From assembly GCF_016786215.1 (NCBI RefSeq), contig NZ_JADOBG010000022.1:372001-436000 (forward strand): a DNA stretch of 64,000 nt, read 5' to 3'. The notes beneath the pieces are model-generated. The model did no database searches and was not told the origin of the DNA. It worked only from the letters and a program-made list of their open reading frames with translations. The DNA is from Legionella bononiensis. Lineage in GTDB: Bacteria; Pseudomonadota; Gammaproteobacteria; Legionellales; Legionellaceae. A program made the position numbers and the translations under genes. Positions 48,501 through 55,466 of this stretch are shown here, one piece after another (positions within the stretch are counted from its first letter, which is position 1; each line of letters opens with the position of its first letter).

Positions 48501-50795
48501 CTGAACAGTGGTGTGGAGGGGATTAAAGGACGAAAAGACAAAGACGGTCAAACCAGTTATTTGACTGTTGCCGGAAAAACCATAGGTGATTTACGCGTGG
48601 ACAATTCAGGCAAACAGCATCTTACGGTCTATGGAGGATTCACTCCATCGGGAAGTCAGCAAAAAGCAGCAGAGACTACTACTAAATCTACGTGGCAACG
48701 TGGGGCGGGCATGCGGACCACCAGTAACTTTTTAGACCGTACTCCAGGAGAAAATGCGGATGGAATATTGCCGGAAGCACCACAAGATAATTTAGGCGCC
48801 TACACCGTACAAACTGGAGATACTTTGGAGCGTATTGCTATGCAAGTGTATGGAGACAGCAGCTTATGGTATGTCCTGGCCGATGCCAACGGCATCACGG
48901 ATAAAAATGCGATTGCAGGAAGCAGCAGTCAACTTCACGTCGGACAGCGTTTGAACATCCCGCCTGTTTCCACCGGTCAGCAGCACACCGATGGGACACA
49001 CAAGGTACTGAATGCCTATGAGGTTTTAGGCAACACCAGTGCTACAACCAAAAGCCCAATGATCAGGTCAGCTCCACCGCCACTACCGAAAAGACACAAT
49101 GGACTCTTTTCGAAAATTGTGGTGGGCATTATCGCCGTAGTAGCCACGGTGATGACGGCCGGGATTGTGGGTGCATTAGCTGGCGCTGCCATTAGCGGTG
49201 GCGGAGGCTTATTTTCTTTAGGTATGGGCATATTGGGAGGTACTGCTACAGCGAGTCTCGGAGCCACCCTTGCGGCAGGGTTTACGGCCGGTTTTGTGGG
49301 CAGCATTGCCAGTCAGGGAGTAGCTAAAACACTGGGAATGCAAGAAGGAATAAATTTCAAAGGCGCTTTAATCTCAGGTCTTGCCACTGCAGCAACAGGA
49401 GGGTTTTTACGAGGATTAAATGGCAGCCAGGCCTATAAAGATTTTGTAACGGCCTCGGATAATCTATCGGTTTCAAAAAACTTCAGTATTTCAAGCGCTG
49501 CCCAAATGATGGAACAAAACACCTTAAGCCAGGGCATCAGCCTAGCCTTACAAAAACACCAGCATTTTGACTGGGAACAGCTAGGAGCAGCAGGGATTAC
49601 CGGAGGACTGATGGGCAGCACAACGGGAAAAAATATAACCAACAAATTAAACAAACTGGACAAGGGCACCGGTATCATCACTTCAGAAGCCAAGTCAGTA
49701 GTCCATGGAGGAGCCGAAGCCGTAGCGAAAGGCGAACATTTTAACGCGGTAGATGTTGTAACGGATAACTTAGGTAGTGCCGCGGGTGACGCACTGGTTG
49801 GTTTAGCCGGATCACGTGAATTACCTGAACCCCAAAAGAGTGAGCTAACGGATGAGTTGTATTTAACAGACAATGTTCTTGATATGATCCATCCCGAGAG
49901 GACTGCAAAGTTGGTGCTTCAGAACTATCTTGCAACAGTGATGAGCGGAAGTGGAGGATATGAATCGTCTTCTGACCTTCTTGGAACTAAACAAGCACAA
50001 TATTTAGGTAATTATCAAAGTTTATCATTTGACTCAGATTTGTTTCAATTGGGTAATAGTGAATCGGATAAAAATAATTTTGAGAATAAAGTGTATTGGA
50101 GTGCAAAAGAGCATGGTAAGAAAGGATTTGTTGGTGATTCTAAAGTAGGCTTTGATGCTATGGGACTAAATATAATTGACCCTATATTAAGCTTATCAGC
50201 AGAGGAAATATGGAATATTAGAGCATTTCAAGGAGAGCCTATTCCTAATAAAAAAGCAGGACGGGTTGATGCTATTGAACGGTTTGTTGGTTTTGATAGA
50301 AAAGAATGGAATAATTTATCGGAAAAACAAATGAGTGCTAATTTAGATAATCTGCAACAACATGTATTGACTGCTCATAAAAACTATCCGAATGTGCCTA
50401 TTGAATTCATCAACGCAGTTATTTTTCATGAAAGTAAGGGTGCATGGAATGCAATATCTCCGACGGGTGCTTTAGGAGTGATGCAACTTACTGCGGATAA
50501 TTATTATAAAGGGCAAAATGCAAATTTTAACCCCTTTAATGTAGGGAAATCAATTAATTATGGAGTAGGAATGTTAAGTGGATATTTAAAAAAATTCGGT
50601 TCAACTCAAGATGGAATCAATAAGTCTCTTGCGGCTTATAATCAGGGATTAGGTCATGTATCTAAGGCAATAAATGAACATGGTACCAATTGGGTGAATC
50701 ACATTAATAAAGATGGTAAGAGTTATATAGAGAGTATTGAGCTCATCCGAACAAATAGAAAAAAAATACCGGGATATTTTGGAGAAAAAAGATGA
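39570..50795 (+). CDS. Giant YD-repeat (RHS) polymorphic toxin with LysM and lytic transglycosylase tip
   Basis: 3741 aa. N-terminal RHS-like head (GLGLQGSSLGLGSYGPKG...ANGNLVLRQSDGFLAD), then more than 2700 residues of YD-repeats (x-GRLI-x-x-x-YDxxG), which form a hollow shell around a toxin. No PAAR, signal peptide or obvious T6SS adaptor was seen at the N-terminus. A LysM domain (about 3077-3131, YTVQTGDTLERIAMQVYGD) binds peptidoglycan. Residues about 3180-3280 form a Gly/Ala-rich hydrophobic region. The last about 190 residues resemble SLT/lysozyme-like transglycosylases: FINAVIFHESKGAWNAISPT has the catalytic Glu 3621, followed by GALGVMQLT and a terminal NAG-site SLAAYNQGLG. The tip is visibly more AT-rich than the core, the usual mark of a swapped toxin module. 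Confidence 0.85.
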   Translation: MTQIFTGEGLGLQGSSLGLGSYGPKGVAALGQSGESVYVNAANGNLVLRQSDGFLADIGFGLDLFQTYNSMGESGSNWRFNMQSRLELSGEPNTSGSTVTRIAEDGHRSRFIFDASKQSYVPEEGGTARLTYSQNGWMYREGAQKTVCYYSQEGQLSEIRDLDGHSVSFTYDHGQLINITDKSGKQTIRWLFQNGLVREVKTISDGVIVHDVHFEYDDQQRLHKVSRDLGQGKIFWITYNYAGDSNRISDIKQSDGTALHIEYDAQGRVKKLVDGEGRVTLYDYQSGKTTVTNGLGESWTYYYDEHNRLTGIDGPEQYRIRYYYEGALLSSIVQGNQVWRFRYNNEGDCIWAEEPSGQVTQRVYDSAHHVISETKYQRFDGTHHPTKPQTTRYIYDERGHLRFTIAADGTVTERRYDEEGQLVSTRCYLRAGYDLDSMGQDELPGLKELESWVTRQNPQDVSLIDYRYDWRGQLIEEVHYAQVDSQGHGINSGALSTRCRYDAAGRLVEKSTPINGEWCITQYLYDDLGRLIQTMDNQNHSQRFEYDDAHQRVIQTDANGLQTIRLYDRSGLLLSVMRLDSGHAYGSTTYKYDAAGRLIAETGVDGLTTYTFYDHQGRVQAQVSSSGQITETLYNDEGLIVKTRQYEQRVSTYGWLEQIPTFESIKPKNSLNDRIAQIVYNQYNQIAYRIDSQGAVIGYEYNAMGQVVATTAFAKRLSPFYPDQLLTWDNIHLASDGADRKVYYYYDALGQLEAKLDGEGYATAYHYDRLGHLIETVRYANPISTRLCGDWLQDKPNNSIKDIHTYSLYDTRGLKVADIDGEGYLTEYRYDSSGLLVEKCAYEKAIDLSVLINDTTTLDQLRPRAQNNDHHTTYQYNDLGLLTQEKSHTGLITTYVYDEMGQLVVKTLTDEQTHLARQQRYRYDALGRVIQSLNEVGCALLEKGYPSQEQIELIWQKHSSYFEYDNSGLLLSKTNALKQTTCYFYNEGRELKYTVNADGAVMETGYNSFGQVAFTRAYSAYLKINPMGLSTDELSHHVQLLQDDRYDEFTRYEYNTIGQVIAQYSGKRGLVTTLYNAFGEIEFTSQRISANRAIDTVFEYDKRGLLTRRIDDFGGLSRSSELRYDAFGWVSRKIDGKLNQISFVLNKRGEHVRIFNASNQLKKISYDAFGRVLTETDYTSSKTIKIFSYDDKNKTISLSNPNENTLVMTQFNSFGDKVSIKDANGYTTDFHYDEQGQLVRVDSPEGTFKEYRYDEAGHLIWQHDASGQIIDYRYDASGHLLSKTVDPNHLKITTLYQYDALGRQLQITDANGGIKQFVYDDQGNLIRTCVDPDGLNLVTEFSYDDRGLLQRQTEINTHGANKCIAYEWDNLGRRTATISDPDGLKLITTYQYDANDNLVCQIDANHHSTHYIYDALNRCRYQIDARGVVTEHIYDINGNEIETVTYAQSIPQLSHYDEASLKSILKEDAQHDHYQFRLFNTNGQVLAAYDGLGYVTTYDYDGNGNLIHTRQYASAVSLDELKNGNSPESPKDVGRETHYVYDGLNQLRFTCTNDGYVTESRYDKNGQLVSNTKYFERLSLGANGHYTLDNVIQKLEPNPQRDQTTRYTYDNAGRLTAELSAEGIAKSYQYDNLGQVISSTVHATRTKFINGELNLITSANDRTNHFVYDAAGREVYRISSEGRVLERRYDGVGNVIAELTHSIPVHLAQYNENAIKNVLTQDKQAKVTGYEYDAIGRLLTQVNAEHGVIHYTYDAQGNVLSKTEANQAVWTYQYDEANQLIETRSPSIKVTTARSQEWRSIVTRNSYDSFGNLIAVIRDAEGQKQTVLYEYDTNNHKIKTLYPDVKVNGSTAQASNQRQEITQTLFEEIQYNAFGEVIASSDKAGNWKHYAYDNQGLLVYSLDTQGGLTYYQYNSLGQVISKTLYANRLEVSKNFDYTIGNISNALSTSRYDRHEFYVYNLDNQVIEVSRDPVLMYNPKTGRYDKTISPTTKTLYNAFGEVIQSSVRINESEWAETYTYYDNEGHPTAVIDPEGYVTTYQYTVFGDLETMTEYALAARAWDTEHFTPGQTSSKDRTVTYTYDALGQLTAKTLKQVRYERLKSGTNSYETFTGDLTTTYSYDALGHLTSTTDAKGNTAYCYYDELGQLIAKVAPKTQEGRAATTYSYDALGHLVETRRWAQGAIEADETHFLLKGASTLDVVTRQEYDNQGQLVVQTDGINHQVNYSYDANGNLARSWQTLKQADGSILIQDKRYTYDSEKHLLQTSTFKNSGDLHTEDLQYNTFGEMVAKGNNGQYKTHYDYDNLGRVWRSNSQGYYQIFVYDLTDNVTQVVTSSNIFSAEKNRHGLDLSDEAFEREVSFDQDRFQYELQRQSNIYDKSGRLIGQRKEYGVNTSAQGKEVYLQNASQSQTVDRWGNMLTYTNALGQITCYEYNAFNQVIKQELPEVKVVDEHGVGRLLKPINLYAYDELGLAIAMVDANGHAVSKEYDALGRVITERDAKGNKRTRQYNLLEQLTNLTNELGGVTSYTYDQANRLVAVNTPKTHQQYEYDEAGELIKQVNGEKETSSFWYDAVGNQIKRRDARGLETSYEYDDAGHKTKETDANGRSQSWVYDEQGRLKQHVDLGGHVTSYDYNTNGLLLEETSTTGKHIKYHYQGDGALIQYVDEALKETVTYTYDAEGQMTSKESARGDTLDDGWIRETDHYQYDALGRLVQVRRRNPQDTDKRFPDKDHALLSIDYEYDGVGNIRHTQVRANYTKYDAVQSDDYYLFDENNRMTVNKGQLVNGQIMMTSTQGSTSTYDAAGNIQTASKYEHGELQNYLYVYNNDNQLELIQKNNVNLQSRFYDEAGRVIQENSFDAKGNLSQKNIMSYDKGLLKAQSTLNSSGIEVSKTTFEHDNVGNLTELKTRTNSQGSTLGSTLTHQYSYELWDNYQQILDKATQVVDQGGVSTGKSTKAYDINGQLKESIDEQSSNKTYYLNSGVEGIKGRKDKDGQTSYLTVAGKTIGDLRVDNSGKQHLTVYGGFTPSGSQQKAAETTTKSTWQRGAGMRTTSNFLDRTPGENADGILPEAPQDNLGAYTVQTGDTLERIAMQVYGDSSLWYVLADANGITDKNAIAGSSSQLHVGQRLNIPPVSTGQQHTDGTHKVLNAYEVLGNTSATTKSPMIRSAPPPLPKRHNGLFSKIVVGIIAVVATVMTAGIVGALAGAAISGGGGLFSLGMGILGGTATASLGATLAAGFTAGFVGSIASQGVAKTLGMQEGINFKGALISGLATAATGGFLRGLNGSQAYKDFVTASDNLSVSKNFSISSAAQMMEQNTLSQGISLALQKHQHFDWEQLGAAGITGGLMGSTTGKNITNKLNKLDKGTGIITSEAKSVVHGGAEAVAKGEHFNAVDVVTDNLGSAAGDALVGLAGSRELPEPQKSELTDELYLTDNVLDMIHPERTAKLVLQNYLATVMSGSGGYESSSDLLGTKQAQYLGNYQSLSFDSDLFQLGNSESDKNNFENKVYWSAKEHGKKGFVGDSKVGFDAMGLNIIDPILSLSAEEIWNIRAFQGEPIPNKKAGRVDAIERFVGFDRKEWNNLSEKQMSANLDNLQQHVLTAHKNYPNVPIEFINAVIFHESKGAWNAISPTGALGVMQLTADNYYKGQNANFNPFNVGKSINYGVGMLSGYLKKFGSTQDGINKSLAAYNQGLGHVSKAINEHGTNWVNHINKDGKSYIESIELIRTNRKKIPGYFGEKR

Positions 50796-51475
50796 GGATT
50801 TATTGTCTATTAATTGGGCTTTTTTTCAGTATTGAGCTTTATGGAGATACTCCCAAGCCTTGTGAGGCAGTGGGTTTTGATAAGCTAATAAAATATATTA
50901 CTGTTTCAGATGGGCATATGTTATTTGCTACTGCTGATGGGGAGCGTAATATGATTAAACTATTTAAAAAGTGCATTCATACTGCAGCTGTTTGTATTGT
51001 TCAAGTTGATATGAAAAGCAATAACTGGAAGAGAAGAAAAAATTGGATAAATGAGCAATTGATACCGCCTGTTGATGAAGATTTTGATCCTGTAAAGGGA
51101 GAGCTTGTTTTTGGTTTGTTACAGTATGTTGATAAAAAAAATAACGAGTCAGTTTGCATTGTAGCAAAAAATAGTTTTGCTCATGCGATTCCCTGGTACG
51201 GTAGAAGTTGGGTTGTAACTGAACAAGATATAAAAGATTATGAGATTTATGGTTCACAGTTTCATATAGCAATGACGCCTAATAGTTTATATAAGGCATT
51301 ATTACAAGCCCATCAAGAAGCAGTGATACAGGTTAAAAAGGATGAACTTGAGAAAGAAAAAAAAATTGAAGCTGCTCAAAAAATGTTGGAAGAGGGCTCC
51401 GATCCCGATTTTGTTTCTAAATTAACTGGTGTACCGCTGGAGAGCATCAGGTTAATACAACGTTTGGGTAATTGA
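50792..51475 (+). CDS. Probable immunity protein for the RHS toxin tip
   Basis: 227 aa, starting inside the toxin stop codon (ATGA overlap), so it is translationally coupled. N-terminal signal peptide (RIYCLLIGLFFSIELYGD) predicts export to the periplasm, where a peptidoglycan-cutting enzyme would act on the producer. The body has several Cys (CEAVG, KKCIH, AAVCIV, ESVCIV) that could form disulfides. The tail is a charged helix with LEEGSDPDFVSKLTGVPLESI. No known immunity family is recognised; the call rests on overlap, location and export. Confidence 0.6.
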   Translation: MRIYCLLIGLFFSIELYGDTPKPCEAVGFDKLIKYITVSDGHMLFATADGERNMIKLFKKCIHTAAVCIVQVDMKSNNWKRRKNWINEQLIPPVDEDFDPVKGELVFGLLQYVDKKNNESVCIVAKNSFAHAIPWYGRSWVVTEQDIKDYEIYGSQFHIAMTPNSLYKALLQAHQEAVIQVKKDELEKEKKIEAAQKMLEEGSDPDFVSKLTGVPLESIRLIQRLGN

Positions 51476-51613
51476 TAGCCAACAAGGAGCATGGAATGCA
51501 GCTATCCTGGGAGTATGCTCAAAGGGTTGTATTCCAGGTTTTCATTTTACTACCATAGCTCAACTAACCCGTATAAAATTCCATTCAAAGGAAATCCAAC
51601 TTCATAAACAACT
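51476..51613 (+). other. Intergenic, possible toxin-module scrap
   Basis: The sequence at 51487-51519 contains GCATGGAATGCA and GGAGTATGC. These occur in the same order in the transglycosylase motif of the toxin upstream (50443-50482; protein KGAWNA...LGVM), reading QQGAWNAAILGV here. This may be the leftover of a displaced transglycosylase tip, a usual sight next to RHS loci, but the match is short. No full gene is present. Confidence 0.25.
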
Positions 51614-51763
51614 ATGGTTTACTTTCGCAGAGATTTTACACCTGGCGGTACTTATTTTTTTACTCTTGCTTTGAGAAATCGGAACTCACCAATATTAACC
51701 AATCATATTGACCTGTTGGGTGAGTCATTTCGAAGAATAAAACAAAAATATCCTCACCCTTGA
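51614..51763 (+). pseudogene. Truncated RAYT (REP-associated transposase)
   Basis: ATG then MVYFRRDFTPGGTYFFTLAL followed by RNRNSPILTNHIDLLGESFR, ending at TGA 51761-51763. This matches the N-terminus of the intact RAYT at 62075-62581 (MVHYRRDYSPGASYFFTLTL...). About 49 of 168 codons remain, without the HUH motif. The gene is broken exactly where a family-B repeat (51753 on) begins, so the repeat insertion or a recombination truncated it. Confidence 0.8.
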
Positions 51764-51848
51764 TCCCTCTCCCCCACGCTGCGCGCGAGGGAGAGGGGAG
51801 AACGTTGGTATTTTGATAAAATTAGAAGCGATTAGTTACTTTTTATTA
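51751..51848. repeat. Family-B intergenic repeat, copy 1
   Basis: Starts TCCTCACCCTTGATCCCTCT and contains the stem CCCTCTCCCCCACGC...GCGCGAGGGAGAGGGG, then GATAAAATTAGAAGCGATTAGTTAC. The same unit occurs at 61524-61605, 61608-61727 and 61883-62002. It is longer than a simple REP. Confidence 0.75.
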
Positions 51849-51970
51849 AATTACTTTTTATTAAAATTGATATGTTCCACGCCTCTTTCCTGAAGGCAAC
51901 ACTCTGCGTTTTTTGCAGAGCTAAGCCCTGCTGTGATATTATTTTACCAAATTTTAAGCACTTGTTTTTT

Positions 51971-52507
51971 ATGACTATAAATCTGGAAAAACTGTCTTCA
52001 AGTATCCTGATTCGCGAGCCGACCCTGCATGATGAAGAACACTTCGTGACTACTATGGCACGCAGTCAATCATTGCATCATCCTTACTTAAAAGCGCCGA
52101 GTACTTCACAGGAATTTCAAGATTATTATCTTAAATACCAACAAACGAACAATAAAAGTTATTTAGCACTAAATAAAGACCACTTAATCATTGGTGTCTT
52201 TAATATAAATGACATGGTGCATGGAGTATTTCAAAGTGCTTACATGGGGTATTTTGCTTCAATCGATTTTGCTGGACAAGGATTGATGAGCAAAGCATTA
52301 AAATTAGTTCTGCATCGCGTATTCACCCAATTAAACCTTCACCGGATAGAGGCAAACATCCAACCAACCAATAAAGCATCAATCCATCTGGCTACCAAAA
52401 ATGGCTTTCAAGAAGAAGGATATTCACCCAGATATCTCAAAATAAATGAAATCTGGTGTGACCATATCCGATTCGCATTAACTTATGAAGACTGGATTAC
52501 CCTTTAA
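51971..52507 (+). CDS. GNAT acetyltransferase, RimJ/RimL type
   Basis: 178 aa from the ATG at 51971 (an in-frame ATG at 51872 adds a Cys-rich 33-residue stretch unlike the family). Blocks: ILIREPTLHDEEHFVTTMARSQSLHHPYLKAP (N-terminal RimL-like), YMGYFASIDFAGQGLMSKALKLVLHRVF with the acyl-CoA loop GQGLMS, and LNLHRIEANIQPTNKASIHLATKNGFQEEGYSPRYLKIN. It acetylates N-terminal alanine of a ribosomal protein in the best-known members, but small-molecule substrates are also possible. Monocistronic. Confidence 0.85.
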   Translation: MTINLEKLSSSILIREPTLHDEEHFVTTMARSQSLHHPYLKAPSTSQEFQDYYLKYQQTNNKSYLALNKDHLIIGVFNINDMVHGVFQSAYMGYFASIDFAGQGLMSKALKLVLHRVFTQLNLHRIEANIQPTNKASIHLATKNGFQEEGYSPRYLKINEIWCDHIRFALTYEDWITL

Positions 52508-52548
52508 CTGATACCTGAATTGTAAGAGGTCACGTGGGAATGGTGAAT

Positions 52549-52639
52549 CTTGGTTGAACGAAAAAAATTCCCAGAAAAGCGAAACATAGGTGGCTATGTG
52601 AGCATTTTCCGGGATGCTTTTCGTTCAAGATGGACCAAG
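52549..52639. repeat. Long imperfect palindrome, 91 bp
   Basis: Arms CTTGGTTGAACGAAAA / TTTTCGTTCAAGATGGACCAAG. The inner hairpin is TCCCAGAAAA...ATTTTCCGGGA around ACATAG-GTGG-CTATGT. It lies between convergent genes. It may fold as an RNA hairpin terminator or be a dispersed MITE-like repeat. Confidence 0.55.
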
Positions 52640-52653
52640 ATAGGAACTTTGAA

Positions 52654-53700
52654 TTAAGTTAATGTAGACATATCAATAACAAAACGATATTTAACATCGC
52701 CTTGTTCCAATCGTTTAAATGCCGTATTGATTTCGTCCATTCGAATCAGCTCAATATCTGCGGTAATGTGATGCTCGGCACAAAAATCTAACATTTCCTG
52801 CGTATCTTTTATTCCACCAATCAATGACCCACTGACACTCAAGCGCTTAAAAATCATCGGCAGTAATGGAAGTTCCATTGGCTCAGGCGGCAACCCCACT
52901 TGCGTGAATTGTCCACCAACCTTAAGAAGGTTCAGATAGCGATTCATATCATGTTTGGCTGATACGGTATCAAGAATAAAATCATATTGATTGGCCAGGG
53001 CATGCATGGCTTGTTCATCAGTCGATAATACAACATCTGAAGCGCCCAACTGTTTTGCTGCATCAACTTTATTTGGAGAAGTAGTGAATACGGTAACGTA
53101 TGCGCCCATAGCATGAGCCAATTTAACAGCCATGTGCCCTAGACCGCCTAATCCTACGATTCCTATTTTACTTCCTTTTCCTACCTGAGCTCTTTTCAAT
53201 GGAGTATAGGTAGTGATGCCGGCACACAACAAGGGTGCAGCAGCTGCCGGATCCATTGATTTATTGATTCGTAATACGAAATCCTGGGTTACTACGATCT
53301 TTTTGGAATAACCTCCATAGGTCACTCCGCCAGAATGTAGGTCTTTAGTGTTATAAGTCTGCGTGTTCCCAGCCAAGCAGTATTGTTCTTCATGGTTGTC
53401 ACAATTAGGACAATGACGGCAGGAATCAACCATACACCCAACCCCAACCAGATCACCCACAGCAAAACGAGTGACATCAGATCCGACGGCAGTGACCCGC
53501 CCGATAATTTCATGCCCGGGTACCATAGGATATTGAGAAAAGCCCCAATCATTATTCACCTGATGGATGTCTGAATGACAAATGCCACAAAATAAAATAT
53601 CTATGGCTACATCATTAGCATCCGGCTCACGACGTTCAAAATCAAAGCGTTGTAAGGGAGCGCCCCTTTGAAGCGCGGCATAACCAATTGTTGCTGACAT
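52654..53700 (-). CDS. Zinc-dependent alcohol dehydrogenase (CAD/YahK-type)
   Basis: 348 aa. Catalytic zinc Cys in CGICHSDIHQVNNDWG and His in VPGHEIIGRV; structural zinc Cys cluster DSCRHCPNCDNHEEQYC; NAD(P) Rossmann loop GIVGLGGLGHMAVKLAHAMG. The closest subfamily is cinnamyl-alcohol dehydrogenase-like YahK/AdhA, usually NADPH-linked and acting on a broad set of aldehydes. Monocistronic; no regulator is nearby. Zn ligands and fold are intact, so it should be active. The real substrate is unknown. Confidence 0.92.
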   Translation of the reverse strand: MSATIGYAALQRGAPLQRFDFERREPDANDVAIDILFCGICHSDIHQVNNDWGFSQYPMVPGHEIIGRVTAVGSDVTRFAVGDLVGVGCMVDSCRHCPNCDNHEEQYCLAGNTQTYNTKDLHSGGVTYGGYSKKIVVTQDFVLRINKSMDPAAAAPLLCAGITTYTPLKRAQVGKGSKIGIVGLGGLGHMAVKLAHAMGAYVTVFTTSPNKVDAAKQLGASDVVLSTDEQAMHALANQYDFILDTVSAKHDMNRYLNLLKVGGQFTQVGLPPEPMELPLLPMIFKRLSVSGSLIGGIKDTQEMLDFCAEHHITADIELIRMDEINTAFKRLEQGDVKYRFVIDMSTLT

Positions 53701-53862
53701 AATCTGTCCTTACACTGAAAAAAGTTAAATAAACTGCGTTAAGAGCGGTTGACAACTACTCTACAATCCAATCGTGGCACGTCATTTACGCGAGCATGCC
53801 ACAAATAAGGGTCAACAGCCTATAACCCGTCTGTAAACTCATAATGATTTAAAACTATAGAC

Positions 53863-54210
53863 CTAATTACAGTATCGATCCAGCCAACATTCTCCATATG
53901 AATCACAAACTTCAACTTCCTCACAGACCGGAACGTAATATCGTTGTACAGGAACATTGATCACAACATTTGGAACAACAATCGATGGGCCAATACCATA
54001 GTAATAACCTCGATCATAATATGGGTAACCACCTGGATAGGGATAACCACCGGGGTTATATACCGTTATGTCTTCGCCGTGATAATGGACATTACCACCA
54101 CCAAAACCAACGCGTACTGCGCCCCCATTCCAGGCCTGACTGGCAGTACAGACAAGCACACCCAGCACAAGCCCACAAATTCTTCGCGCAGTGCTCTTGA
54201 TATACATCAT
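53863..54210 (-). CDS. Small exported Gly/Tyr-rich protein
   Basis: 115 aa from the ATG at 54210 (SD GAAGGTG; an upstream GTG at 54219 overlaps the SD). Signal peptide with hydrophobic ICGLVLGVLVCTASQA, then a mature part rich in Gly, Tyr and Pro (NPGGYPYPGGYPYYDRGYYY) and a hydrophobic strand (GPSIVVPNVVINVPVQRY). The C-terminus has two Cys pairs (PVCEEVEVC, GECWLDRYC). A periplasmic or cell-envelope protein of the kind common in Legionella and other gammaproteobacteria; function unknown. Confidence 0.7.
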   Translation of the reverse strand: MMYIKSTARRICGLVLGVLVCTASQAWNGGAVRVGFGGGNVHYHGEDITVYNPGGYPYPGGYPYYDRGYYYGIGPSIVVPNVVINVPVQRYYVPVCEEVEVCDSYGECWLDRYCN

Positions 54211-54219
54211 GATGTTCAC

Positions 54220-54420
54220 CTTCTTTTTATTTTTATTATTAAAGACCTGTTAACAGTTCATCAAGTCAGATGATTCAACAACCTTACGTACTGCAATTTG
54301 TCCGCAGAATCCAGGAGATCCCTGGATGGCGCTGACAATCCGCACTACGTGGGGTTTGTACGCTATAATTCGTTTTTTTTGGCAGCTTTCGGAACCCTAC
54401 ACCCCCTGTTCTAAAACCTT
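54220..54420. other. Intergenic, no gene seen
   Basis: Contains GACAATCCGCACTACG and mainly unstructured AT-rich sequence between two leftward genes. A GGCAGCTTTCGG-type stretch near 54381 is not a clear terminator. Confidence 0.3.
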
Positions 54421-54609
54421 TTATTTTTGATGGTAATTACGAATTTTTTTATCCGTAGTGTATTGGGAAAGTGAATAAACAGCCCAAAGAGCAGCAGGTA
54501 CCCATCCAATAAGCGTGAGTTGTAATAGCAGGCAGATGATACCCTGAATAGGTCGTCCAATAGTAAAAAATACCGTAAAAGGTAAAAATATAGCTAGAAA
54601 GAGACGCAC
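54421..54609 (-). CDS. YqaE/Pmp3-family small membrane protein
   Basis: 62 aa, two hydrophobic helices (LFLAIFLPFTVFFTIGRP and IICLLLQLTLIGWVPAALWAVYSL) in the Pmp3/YqaE (UPF0057) pattern LPFxVFxxxG...LTLIGWxPxxxxAxY. Members sit in the plasma membrane and are induced by salt and membrane stress. The charged C-terminus TTDKKIRNYHQK lies in the cytoplasm. It is real despite its size, since the motif order is intact. Monocistronic, leftward. Confidence 0.78.
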   Translation of the reverse strand: MRLFLAIFLPFTVFFTIGRPIQGIICLLLQLTLIGWVPAALWAVYSLSQYTTDKKIRNYHQK

Positions 54610-54885
54610 GGTACATCCTTACAAACGAAAAGAGTTCTTATTGATCTAATTGTAATCACTTGATATTTGATAATCAATGAGTTAAAGACAAAATATCCGC
54701 AGGGACTACGGGTATTCCATCTATAATCCGCGTGAAAGCAAGGGAGCCATTAATTAAGCACAATGAGGTGCTCATTGAATGCATGAATTACTGCCTTCGC
54801 ATGGATGACATGCAAAATATGAACAAAAATTAACCAAAAATACACTATAATTTAAAATATCTATGCGATAAAAATCGGAGACAAC
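54610..54885. other. Intergenic, nothing identified
   Basis: AT-rich upstream region of the gene at 54886. TATAATTTAAAATATC (near 54847) could be a -10 element. No gene, repeat or RNA gene is supported. Confidence 0.3.
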
Positions 54886-55290
54886 ATGTATAAGCTAACT
54901 CAAATTGAAGGCATAGGACCGAAATTTGCCGCCATGCTGAAACAGGCTGGTATTGAAGATCAGGAAGAGCTATTACGCACATGCAGCAGCCGAAGAGGAA
55001 GGTTGAAGTTAGCAGAACAAACAGGAATCAGTCATAAACTAATTCTGAAATGGACTAATCAGGCCGATTTGGCACGTGTTGACGGAATCAGTGAAGAATT
55101 CGCCGAGTTACTGGAGAAGGCTGGGGTAGATTCAATCCCGGAGCTGGCTCATCGCAATCCAGAACACCTTTATTCTGTGTTAAAAGAAAAAAATGAGGTC
55201 AGCCATCTCGTACGACACATTCCCGGACTCCCTCAAGTAATGAACTGGATAGAGGAAGCAAAAAAACTGCCCAAAAAGGTATTCCATTGA
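54886..55290 (+). CDS. Helix-hairpin-helix (DUF4332-type) protein
   Basis: 134 aa with two HhH segments: LTQIEGIGPKFAAMLKQAGIEDQEELL (residues 4-30) and LARVDGISEEFAELLEKAGVDSIPELA (about 65-91). This arrangement is the DUF4332 family, built from two HhH-type folds that resemble those of DNA-repair and ruler proteins. Likely non-specific DNA/RNA or protein binding; the function is unknown. SD GGAG lies about 8 nt upstream (GGAGACAACATG). Monocistronic. Confidence 0.75.
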   Translation: MYKLTQIEGIGPKFAAMLKQAGIEDQEELLRTCSSRRGRLKLAEQTGISHKLILKWTNQADLARVDGISEEFAELLEKAGVDSIPELAHRNPEHLYSVLKEKNEVSHLVRHIPGLPQVMNWIEEAKKLPKKVFH

Positions 55291-55466
55291 TGTCTTGGCA
55301 GAAATTAATTCAGAAAAAAGCATCCGATTTAAATCTGTATATTATTGAATATTTAATCATTTAATTTCTGATAAATAGGTGGCATATAAAACATAAATAT
55401 AAACCAAACTTAATAATTACTTAACACTTTGTTGCTATAATCACTCTATTACATATTTGGAACACA

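Noticed and set aside
39759..49935. Several reverse-strand frames of 60-146 codons inside the RHS gene
   Set aside because: They are shadows of the strongly coding forward frame with YD-repeats; no start signals or family blocks.
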